From Chloroflexota bacterium (GTDB lineage Bacteria > Chloroflexota > Dehalococcoidia > Dehalococcoidales > UBA2162), in contig JACQOM010000028.1 in NCBI GenBank assembly GCA_016202525.1, positions 1 through 5,968 of the forward strand: a stretch of 5,968 bases of DNA. The letters are read 5' to 3'. Numbering within the stretch: the stretch's first letter is position 1; each line of letters opens with the position of its first letter. Under the pieces are notes generated by a model, which worked only from the letters and a program-made list of their open reading frames with translations, made no database searches and was not told the origin of the DNA. Positions 1 through 5,066 of this stretch are shown one piece after another. A program made the position numbers and the translations under genes.

Positions 1-1216
1 ACTTCGTTCTGCGGGTAGTGCCAAAACCGGGAAGAGTATAGGCATGAACATTGCTCCGGGGTAGACCGAGAAAGTCCATAGTCTTTACGGCAACCAGCAG
101 CGCCAACGCCGAATCAAGTCCTCCGGAGATACCTATCACCACTTGCTTAATATGGGCACCGGAGAGCTTTTTAGCCAGGGCAGCCACCTGCATGGAGAAA
201 ATATCCTTACATCTCTCCGCTCTTCTGGCAGGGTCGGCGGGGACAAAGGGGTGGGCGTCCAGAGTCCGCCACAGCTTATCGGGAGTAAAATCCGCAACTT
301 CGGTCTTAACGATTCTAAATGACTTCGTTGCTTCCGGGAAATCACGGAAACTGGTCACCGCGCGGCGGTCGTGGGCCAGCCGGTCAAGGTCGATATCGGC
401 AACCAGCAGTTGAGAACCCTCTGACAGGCGTTCTGACTCACGGAGGACGACCCCGTTTTCGGCGATAATAGCCTGTCCACCATACACAATGTCGTTGGAC
501 GATTCGCCGATACCCGAAGATGTGTAACAATAGGCGGCGATACATCTCCCCGATTCAGAGGCTAACATTATCCGGCGCCAATCGGCTTTGCTGAGCACCT
601 CGTTACTGGCCGAAGGATTCAGCAGTATCGTCGCCCCGTTTACCGCCTGGTAGCCGTGGGGCGCCAGAGGCACCCACAGGTCTTCACAAATCTCCACGCC
701 AATCGTCGCCGTAGTCCCTTTCAACTGAAACAGAATATCGGTGCCGAAGGGGACCTGCTGGCCGGCTAACTCGATGGTATCAGATACCGCTTCACGGCTG
801 GAGGAGAACCACCGCCGTTCATAGAACTCTTTGTAGGAAGGTAAATGAGTCTTGGCTATCACTCCGAGAATAGCCCCGGAGTTTAATACGGCCGCGCAGT
901 TAAAAATCTTCTCATCGACCGATAGCGGCATCCCCACGACCACAATCATGTTGTTGCCGGCGGTCTCTTCCAGTATATCCCCCAGCCCCTGCCTGGCTTT
1001 GTCGAGTAATGCCTGATGCTGCAATAAATCCCCGAGCGTATAGCCGGTGACAGACATCTCCGGGAAGGTCAACACCTGGACACCCTCACCCCTGGCTTTC
1101 CCGATACCTTCTTTGATGGTGGTAACATTGAAATCGATATCAGCCACCTTGAGTTCCGGAACGGCGGTGCCGACACGCAGAAACCCCAGGTCTCTGCTTA
1201 ATAGTAAATCACTCAT
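1..1216 (-). CDS. nadE: Glutamine-dependent NAD+ synthetase, N-terminal 405 residues (3' end outside window)
   Basis: This enzyme makes NAD+ from deamido-NAD+ (nicotinic acid adenine dinucleotide) and ATP in the cytoplasm, using ammonia released from glutamine by its own N-terminal domain. The frame is open from the ATG at 1216 down to position 2. Residues about 12-275 form a carbon-nitrogen hydrolase (nitrilase) domain with a complete Glu-Lys-Cys triad: E53 in FPEMSVTGY, K122 in AKTHLPSYKEFYERRWF and C177 in GVEICEDLWVP. The synthetase domain begins near residue 325 and carries the ATP-pyrophosphatase loop GISGGLDSALAL (SGGLDS at 364-369), then LPGFGTT at 395-401. Family members are usually around 600-700 residues, so roughly 200-300 are missing beyond the edge. 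The start is fixed by AGGAGG on the minus strand (1230-1225), 8 bases from the ATG. It is transcribed divergently from rlmB. The nitrilase domain separates it from the shorter, ammonia-only NadE. Assignment is firm. Confidence 0.96.
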   Translation of the reverse strand, partial: MSDLLLSRDLGFLRVGTAVPELKVADIDFNVTTIKEGIGKARGEGVQVLTFPEMSVTGYTLGDLLQHQALLDKARQGLGDILEETAGNNMIVVVGMPLSVDEKIFNCAAVLNSGAILGVIAKTHLPSYKEFYERRWFSSSREAVSDTIELAGQQVPFGTDILFQLKGTTATIGVEICEDLWVPLAPHGYQAVNGATILLNPSASNEVLSKADWRRIMLASESGRCIAAYCYTSSGIGESSNDIVYGGQAIIAENGVVLRESERLSEGSQLLVADIDLDRLAHDRRAVTSFRDFPEATKSFRIVKTEVADFTPDKLWRTLDAHPFVPADPARRAERCKDIFSMQVAALAKKLSGAHIKQVVIGISGGLDSALALLVAVKTMDFLGLPRSNVHAYTLPGFGTTRRTK

Positions 1217-1224
1217 CGATGAAT

Positions 1225-1230
1225 CCTCCT
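1225..1230 (-). promoter_or_regulatory. Ribosome binding site of nadE
   Basis: A full AGGAGG on the minus strand lies 8 bases before the ATG at 1216. It decides the start, because no other in-frame start nearby has a comparable site. Confidence 0.8.
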
Positions 1231-1395
1231 AGCCTGGCCTTGATAGACCCCGGTCGGCAGTAATAACCCTGTTATGTCTCTCTATATTGCCATTACTATA
1301 ACACGCTAACGGGAATAATGGGAATAGTTGGTATTGTGAATTCTGCTTCATCTGGTTGTTTTTATCTTGTATGAAATCATGCCTTAGTTCTGGTG

Positions 1396-1453
1396 AACCT
1401 CACCCCCTTAACCCCTCTCCTTTAGAAAGAGAGGGGGACACAGGGGGATAGGG
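1396..1453. repeat. Palindromic C-rich/G-rich intergenic repeat, copy A (apparently complete)
   Basis: The copy starts AACCTCACCCC and ends CAGGGGGATAGGG. Its core is a hairpin: CCCCTCTC (1412-1419) pairs with GAGAGGGG (1429-1436) and TTT (1421-1423) with AAA (1426-1428), with one bulged C. An outer CCCCC (1403-1407) can pair with GGGGG (1443-1447). The same left half recurs at 3834-3862 and a related right half at 4096-4114, so it is a dispersed repeat and not a one-off hairpin. No T-run follows, so a terminator role is not favoured. It resembles REP-like palindromes seen in many intergenic regions of environmental Chloroflexota; that comparison is from memory. Confidence 0.7.
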
Positions 1454-1460
1454 TTTAACA

Positions 1461-1476
1461 AAAGTATCAATACTTT
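1461..1476. promoter_or_regulatory. Short palindrome upstream of rlmB, possible operator
   Basis: AAAGTAT (1461-1467) and ATACTTT (1470-1476) form a perfect 7-bp inverted repeat around a CA centre. A dyad of this size can bind a dimeric regulator. A -10-like GATAAT lies just downstream (1482-1487), but I see no -35 at the right distance. Function is unproven. Confidence 0.3.
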
Positions 1477-1546
1477 AAGCGGATAATGACATCACCGAGC
1501 AAAACCAATGAAAACACAATCGTATTCCTAACTCGACAGTGAATTC

Positions 1547-1576
1547 TTGTATTCTGACTAATAAAACTAATAGAAT
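1547..1576 (+). promoter_or_regulatory. Weak sigma-70-type promoter candidate for rlmB
   Basis: TTGTAT (1547-1552) and TAGAAT (1571-1576) are separated by 18 bases. Transcription would start near 1583, only about 13 bases before the rlmB ATG and inside its AAAAGG ribosome-binding-site candidate (1581-1586). Matches are partial and the region is A/T-rich, so this could be chance. Confidence 0.25.
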
Positions 1577-1595
1577 ATGAAAAAGGCAACATATT

Positions 1596-2333
1596 ATGGC
1601 AGATATCATCGAGGGCAGAAACCCGGTAATCGAGCTACTCAGGGCCGGCCAGCCTATCAACAAAATACTGCTGGCGAGCAATATTACGCCGGGTGATGCT
1701 GTCGCGGAGATACTCCGTCTTGCCCGGGCTAAGGGGATACCTGTGGAACATGTCGCCAGGCAGGTCATCGATAAGCAGAGCACGACCGGCGCCCACCAGG
1801 GGGTCATTGCTTACACCGCCGTCAAAGAATATACCAGTCTGGAGGACCTGCTGGCTCTTTCCGCCGACAAAAAGGAGCCGCCACTTTATCTGATTCTCGA
1901 CGGTATCGAGGACCCTCAGAACCTGGGAGCAATCCTGAGGACGGCTTATGCCAGCGGCATTCACGGTGTCATTACCCGTTCAAGAAGGTCGGCCGGTCTC
2001 ACCGCAGCCGTAGCCAGGGCATCGGCGGGGGCGGTATGGCACATGCCGATAGTCAGGGTAGCCAGCATTCCACAAATCATGGAAACCCTGAAAAGAAACA
2101 GCCTCTGGATTGTCGGCATCGAATCCACCGGCAAAGTCGACTACAGCCAGATAGACTACAGGCCGCCGACAGCGATTGTCATCGGCAGCGAAGGTAAGGG
2201 GATATCCGAGCTGGTAAAACAGAGGTGCGATTTTGTCGCCCGTATTCCGATGCGCGGAGAAATCAGTTCGCTTAATGCCTCCGTGGCGGCCGCACTGGTA
2301 ATGTACGAAGCTTTCCAGCAAAGAGGATGGTAG
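1596..2333 (+). CDS. rlmB: 23S rRNA (guanosine-2'-O-)-methyltransferase, RlmB/TrmH family (SPOUT)
   Basis: This enzyme transfers a methyl group from S-adenosylmethionine to a ribose 2'-OH, by family analogy at G2251 of 23S rRNA in the peptidyl-transferase region. At 245 residues it matches E. coli RlmB (243). The N-terminal substrate-binding domain (1-75) starts with IIEGRNPVIELL and ends with TGAHQGVIA. The SPOUT domain (about 97-245) shows motif 1 LDGIEDPQNLGAILRTA (N109, R115), RRSAGLT (130-136), motif 2 IVIGSEGKGIS (E199) and motif 3 IPMRGEISSLNASVAAAL (N227). All residues expected for the trefoil-knot active site are present. The ATG has only a modest AAAAGG 9 bases upstream. It leads a likely three-gene transcript, 30 bases before the next gene. 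Other TrmH-family targets cannot be excluded, but the leading EGR-P and HQG motifs favour RlmB. Confidence 0.93.
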   Translation: MADIIEGRNPVIELLRAGQPINKILLASNITPGDAVAEILRLARAKGIPVEHVARQVIDKQSTTGAHQGVIAYTAVKEYTSLEDLLALSADKKEPPLYLILDGIEDPQNLGAILRTAYASGIHGVITRSRRSAGLTAAVARASAGAVWHMPIVRVASIPQIMETLKRNSLWIVGIESTGKVDYSQIDYRPPTAIVIGSEGKGISELVKQRCDFVARIPMRGEISSLNASVAAALVMYEAFQQRGW

Positions 2334-2363
2334 CCTTAGCTTTAAGCATATCGGGGGACAGAT

Positions 2364-2573
2364 ATGTCGAACAAATTGCGATGGCTGCTGTGGGTAATTA
2401 GTTTAATACTTATCGGCAACTTCATTATCCTCAGGCTCTACGGCGACACCCTGCAAAGCACCCACCTGTTCATTGTCCGGGGCACCGTCTTCTATCCCTA
2501 TTCCTGGCTGAACCTGATTGCCGGCATTATCCTGGCAGCGCTGCTAATCCGGGAAAGGTTCAACAAAAGATGA
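2364..2573 (+). CDS. Small two-helix membrane protein, function unknown
   Basis: I do not recognise this 69-residue protein. It has a short basic N-terminus (N3, K4, R6), a hydrophobic helix at about 7-25, a polar loop at about 26-41 (YGDTLQSTHLFIVRGT), a second helix at about 42-62, and a basic tail (RERFNKR). The positive charges at both ends suggest both termini are cytoplasmic with a short outside loop. It begins 30 bases after rlmB and ends 31 bases before the nuclease. GGGGGA just upstream (2353-2358) serves as ribosome binding site. Codon use resembles its neighbours, and both the spacing and the clear hydrophobic pattern argue for a real gene. It may be co-transcribed with the nuclease, but nothing in the sequence ties it to that function. 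Confidence 0.75.
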   Translation: MSNKLRWLLWVISLILIGNFIILRLYGDTLQSTHLFIVRGTVFYPYSWLNLIAGIILAALLIRERFNKR

Positions 2574-2593
2574 AGCTACGTCAATAGATTCAT

Positions 2594-2599
2594 AGGAGG
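2594..2599 (+). promoter_or_regulatory. Ribosome binding site of the nuclease gene
   Basis: AGGAGG lies 5 bases before the ATG at 2605. It is the strongest site of the three-gene set, which suggests the nuclease is translated well relative to rlmB. Confidence 0.75.
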
Positions 2600-2604
2600 T
2601 TATT

Positions 2605-3798
2605 ATGCCTGTATATTCTCATTCACAGCTAAGCACCTATCAGGACTGTCCGCTGAAGTATAAACTCTCCTATCGGGATAGGATTAAGCGCGACACCGAA
2701 GGCATCGAGGCTTTCCTGGGGACAATGGTCCACCAGACATTGAAGAAATGCTATGATGACGCCCGGTTCACCAGAATAAACAGCCTGGAGGAACTGCTCG
2801 CTTATTTCGCTAATATCTGGCAGCAGAACTGGCACGACCAAATCTTTATCACCAAGAAAGACCTGACACAGGAGCATTATCAAGCTCTGGGCAGAAAGAT
2901 GCTTGATACCTATTACCGGCGTTACGCTCCTTTTAGCTCGGACACTACCGTCCAGACGGAGATGAGGCTCAATTTCGCCCTGGACGATGAAAACAAGTAC
3001 AAGCTAACCGGTTACATCGACCGACTCTCCTGCACCGGCGACGGAATCTACCGGATTCACGACTATAAGACCTCGGCCTACCTGCCCGGCCAGGAACAGG
3101 CTGATAGCGACCGCCAGCTAGGACTGTACCACATCGGCATACTTAAGAAATGGCCTGATGTCAGGGAAATCAAGCTCATCTGGCACTACCTGGCTTTCGA
3201 CCGTGAGCTTGTTTCATCACGCTCTAAAGAGGCGATTGCCCGGCTCGTAACCGATACCACCAGGCTCATCGACGAGATTGAAGCCGCTCAGGAGTTCCCG
3301 CCCAAAGAGTCCGGCTTCTGCGATTGGTGCGAATACCCCGACCTCTGCCCAAATCGAAAGCATTTCTACACTGTGGAAGCACTGCCGGCCAACGAATACC
3401 TCAACGAGCCGGGTGTCGCCCTGGTCAATAAGTATGCCGAGCTACGAGAGCAGGCACGGGTAATAGGGGAAGAAACGGACAATGTGAAGGAAGCCATTGT
3501 CGAATATGCCCGCCGCGAGCAGGTAACCATGATTCGAGGCAGCAATCATCAAGCCAGGGTAAAATTCGATAAGAAGCTGAAGTTCCCCGGCAAAAATGAA
3601 GCTGAACGCTCCGGACTGGATGAGGTAATCATGCAGACGGGCAAATGGCCCGAGGTTTCCCAGCTCGACACGACAGCGCTGACCAGAATCGTCGAAGAAG
3701 GAGGATGGAATAAGGAACTCGTTAGCCGGGTGATGAAATATGGACGGATTGAAGAGAGCAGCGCCGTCTATCTCTCGAAGCTAAAAGAAGAGGAGTAA
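2605..3798 (+). CDS. PD-(D/E)XK superfamily nuclease, RecB/Cas4-like, with probable Fe-S cysteines and a C-terminal extension
   Basis: This is a 397-residue cytoplasmic protein predicted to cut DNA with Mg2+ or Mn2+. The nuclease fold spans about 1-255. It starts YSHSQLSTYQDCPLKYKL (C15), followed by H43 in GTMVHQTL, E119, D139 in GYIDRL, D153 and K155 in HDYKTS, and QLGLY (Q171, Y175), the RecB QxxxY motif. FCDWCEYPDLCPN supplies C239, C242 and C248, which with C15 make the four-cysteine pattern of AddB and Cas4 [4Fe-4S] nucleases. Residues about 260-397 are charged and helical, partly coiled-coil-like near 275-300, and I cannot name this domain. No helicase motifs are seen and no cas1 or cas2 lies nearby, so it is not evidently Cas4 or AddB. 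AGGAGG 5 bases before the ATG sets the start. It is the last gene of the rlmB set. DNA repair, recombination or a phage-derived role are all possible. Confidence 0.88.
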   Translation: MPVYSHSQLSTYQDCPLKYKLSYRDRIKRDTEGIEAFLGTMVHQTLKKCYDDARFTRINSLEELLAYFANIWQQNWHDQIFITKKDLTQEHYQALGRKMLDTYYRRYAPFSSDTTVQTEMRLNFALDDENKYKLTGYIDRLSCTGDGIYRIHDYKTSAYLPGQEQADSDRQLGLYHIGILKKWPDVREIKLIWHYLAFDRELVSSRSKEAIARLVTDTTRLIDEIEAAQEFPPKESGFCDWCEYPDLCPNRKHFYTVEALPANEYLNEPGVALVNKYAELREQARVIGEETDNVKEAIVEYARREQVTMIRGSNHQARVKFDKKLKFPGKNEAERSGLDEVIMQTGKWPEVSQLDTTALTRIVEEGGWNKELVSRVMKYGRIEESSAVYLSKLKEEE

Positions 3799-3833
3799 CC
3801 TGTGCCCGGTTCTTCTAAATCCTGGTTTCTATT

Positions 3834-3862
3834 AACCTCACCCCACTAATCCCCTCTCCTTC
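3834..3862. repeat. C-rich intergenic repeat, copy B (left half only)
   Basis: AACCTCACCCC followed by CCCCTCTCCTT closely matches the left half of copy A (from 1396). The expected right half does not follow. After 3862 the sequence changes to an unrelated small hairpin (GGGC TTT GCCC, 3868-3878). A right half of similar type appears only at 4096-4114. Confidence 0.6.
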
Positions 3863-3895
3863 TCAATGGGCTTTGCCCCAAAAGTAACAACAATC

Positions 3896-3999
3896 ATGTC
3901 ACCCTGAGCAGAGCGAAGGGTATCGGGGTGGTGGAATAAGCGTAAATTAAACCCCCCTTACCCCGATATTCTTCTTCGCTTCGCTCATCAGAATGACAT
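3896..3999. repeat. Inverted-repeat element of about 104 bp, MITE/REP-like
   Basis: The left arm runs from ATGTCACCCTGAGC through GAGCGAAGG to TATCGGGGT (3921-3929). The right arm, on the other strand, runs from ATGTCATTCTGA through GAGCGAAGCGAAG to TATCGGGGT. The arms are imperfect but collinear, with exact ends (ATGTCA / TGACAT) and exact inner TATCGGGGT. They enclose about 20 A/T-rich bases. No open reading frame lies inside, so it would be non-autonomous. Arms of the GTCATTCTGAGCGAAGCGAAG type are, from memory, frequent between genes in environmental bacterial genomes. Confidence 0.65.
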
Positions 4000-4038
4000 T
4001 TAAGGCTAGACTCCTAAAAAGAGATGGGGAAAGAGATT

Positions 4039-4067
4039 TAAGAGAGGGGGCTTCGCCCCCTCTCTTA
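4039..4067. repeat. Perfect 13-bp hairpin
   Basis: TAAGAGAGGGGGC (4039-4051) pairs exactly with GCCCCCTCTCTTA (4055-4067) around a TTC loop. It is one of the most stable structures in the window. No T-run follows on either strand, so it is not a textbook intrinsic terminator, though it could protect the 3' end of the nuclease transcript or slow polymerase. Confidence 0.7.
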
Positions 4068-4070
4068 GCT

Positions 4071-4116
4071 ACACTCCCCCTTCCCTGAAAGGGAAGGGGG
4101 TCAGGGGGATAGGTCA
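4071..4116. repeat. C-rich/G-rich hairpin with right half like copy A (copy C)
   Basis: CCCCCTTCCCT (4076-4086) pairs with AGGGAAGGGGG (4090-4100) around a GAA loop. It is followed by TCAGGGGGATAGG, closely matching the right end of copy A (CACAGGGGGATAGG). It starts four bases after the preceding hairpin. Confidence 0.65.
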
Positions 4117-4185
4117 CACTTTAGAAGTTTGGACTCCTGGCTAAAATATTGCTCCAACCAAGAATAAGTAAAAAGTTAGCTCCCG

Positions 4186-4239
4186 CCAAATCTTTACAAA
4201 ATTTTAACACCGCTTTTACCAAATCTTTACCATTTTAAT
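4186..4239 (+). promoter_or_regulatory. Tandem direct repeats upstream of the response regulator, candidate operator
   Basis: CCAAATCTTTAC occurs twice exactly (4186-4197 and 4219-4230), 33 bases apart. Inside this span TTTAMM hexamers start at 4193 (TTTACA), 4203 (TTTAAC), 4215 (TTTACC) and 4226 (TTTACC), that is at steps of 10, 12 and 11 bases. Repeats on one face of the helix at 11-bp steps are how OmpR/PhoB-family regulators bind, and TTTACA/TTTAAC resembles Gram-positive and cyanobacterial Pho boxes. The identity of the regulator is an inference. Confidence 0.45.
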
Positions 4240-4254
4240 GTCCTCATCCATAAT
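4226..4254 (+). promoter_or_regulatory. Promoter of the response regulator gene
   Basis: TTTACC (4226-4231) and CATAAT (4249-4254) are spaced 17 bases apart. The -35 coincides with the last member of the phased repeats, the arrangement typical of activator-dependent Pho-type promoters. Transcription would start near 4261, leaving about 40 untranslated bases. Confidence 0.5.
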
Positions 4255-4301
4255 GGCATGGTAGATTTAAATCAATTATTTTAGTCGGTGAGGGAACAAC
4301 A

Positions 4302-5000
4302 ATGGAAAAAGTTAATATCTTCCTGGCTGACCATCAGATACTTTTCCGAGAAGGCATGCACTTTACCCTTGCCGGAGAAGAGGATTTCGAGGTTATCGGC
4401 GAGGCAATCAGTAATAAGGAAGCGCTTAACTTCATCACCAAAAACCCGCCGAAGGTCGCTATTTTTAATGTCAACCATGACACACCCAGCGGCATCGATA
4501 TTACCCGCTATATCAGGCAATACCTGCCATCGGTAGCCACCATCCTGGTTATGGATAGCTATAACACCGGGCAACTTTTCTCGGCGATGAAGAGCGGCGC
4601 CAGTGCCTGTCTGAGCAAAGACATAAACCCTGAGGAGCTAATCCAAACTACCCGAAAAGTAGCCTGTGGGGAATATCCCATCAGACAGTCTTTACTCACA
4701 TCGGAAATCGCTTCCCTCGTTATCGACGAATTCAAGACTTTCTCGCTAATCAACAAAAAGGTGGGCGAACTTTTGGCTCATCTTTTGCCACTTGAGGCTC
4801 AGATTTTGGACTACGTTGCCGGTGGCAGTCCAATCGGGCAGATAACGTGGTCTCTAGGCATACAGGAAAAGGTTATCAGTCCGCAGCTTGACCTCATATT
4901 GAGCAAGCTCATAGCTAATGACCGCACCCGGGGAGTAATCGAGGCGGCACAAAGCAAGCTAACAGTAAAGGTTTCCAGAGCACGGCCGGCAGGCACTTGA
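4302..5000 (+). CDS. NarL/LuxR-type response regulator with degenerate receiver and altered HTH
   Basis: This 232-residue cytoplasmic protein has the layout of an NarL-family transcription regulator: receiver at about 3-125, linker, and LuxR-type helix-turn-helix at about 157-220. The receiver keeps D10 (LADHQILFREGM) and K106 (GASACLSKD). The phosphoacceptor position in VAIFNVNHDTPSGID is N56 (AAT) instead of Asp, and the second acidic pocket residue is H11. Phosphorylation by a histidine kinase is therefore unlikely. The HTH aligns well (LPLEAQILDYVAGG, SLGI, ILSKLIANDRT), but the usual T-V-K-x-H of the recognition helix reads V191-I-S-P-Q195, with a proline, so DNA contacts also differ. 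GTGAGGGA (4288-4295) lies 6 bases before the ATG. There is no kinase gene beside it. It has its own promoter with phased repeats, and the prepilin peptidase gene follows 66 bases later. The frame is intact, so this looks like a repurposed regulator or one under relaxed constraint. Confidence 0.85.
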   Translation: MEKVNIFLADHQILFREGMHFTLAGEEDFEVIGEAISNKEALNFITKNPPKVAIFNVNHDTPSGIDITRYIRQYLPSVATILVMDSYNTGQLFSAMKSGASACLSKDINPEELIQTTRKVACGEYPIRQSLLTSEIASLVIDEFKTFSLINKKVGELLAHLLPLEAQILDYVAGGSPIGQITWSLGIQEKVISPQLDLILSKLIANDRTRGVIEAAQSKLTVKVSRARPAGT

Positions 5001-5032
5001 TAGACAACTATGCGACTCTAGTGTAATATAAT
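5001..5032 (+). promoter_or_regulatory. Promoter of the prepilin peptidase gene
   Basis: TAGACA (5001-5006) and TAATAT (5024-5029) have a 17-base spacer. A perfect TATAAT overlaps at 5027-5032 with a 20-base spacer. It lies just after the response regulator stop, so the peptidase can be transcribed separately. Confidence 0.5.
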
Positions 5033-5066
5033 CTCCAAGATAAAGCATAAGGAGTAGTAACAAAAG

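Larger units (their letters stand above)
1217..1595. other. Divergent intergenic region between nadE and rlmB
   Basis: No credible gene is seen in these 379 bases. On the nadE side the only promoter-like element is a minus-strand TATAGT (1300-1295), without a good -35 at standard spacing. The centre holds a C-rich/G-rich palindromic repeat (1396-1453) and, directly after it, a 16-bp palindrome (1461-1476). The rlmB side is A/T-rich and has a weak promoter candidate (1547-1576). Confidence 0.6.
3799..4301. other. 503-base repeat-rich intergenic region
   Basis: No credible coding frame is seen here. The left three-fifths (3834-4116) are built of palindromic units: half of the C-rich repeat, an inverted-repeat element, and two strong hairpins. 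The right part (about 4140-4301) is A/T-rich and looks like the promoter region of the response regulator gene. No hairpin followed by a T-run marks the end of the rlmB-nuclease transcript. Confidence 0.6.

Noticed and set aside
51..413. A plus-strand open frame of 120 codons
   Set aside because: It lies antisense to nadE, whose protein shows conserved motifs throughout. Its composition (Ser/Ala/Arg-rich) is that of a shadow frame.
1475..1964. Minus-strand open frames of about 110 codons overlapping the 5' part of rlmB
   Set aside because: Both are antisense to well conserved rlmB sequence, have no ribosome binding site of note and match no family I recognise.
2605..3798. Calling the nuclease cas4 or addB
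   Set aside because: Cas4 is usually about 200 residues and sits with cas genes, and AddB is over 1000 residues with a helicase-like part. Only the nuclease core is shared.
4039..4100. Intrinsic terminator of the nuclease transcript
   Set aside because: The stems are strong and G/C-rich but no T-run follows on either strand, and they begin about 240 bases after the stop codon.
3834..4116. Repeats that might be a CRISPR array
   Set aside because: The units differ in sequence and length, are palindromic, and are not separated by regular unique spacers. The Cas4-like nuclease nearby has no cas1 or cas2 partner.
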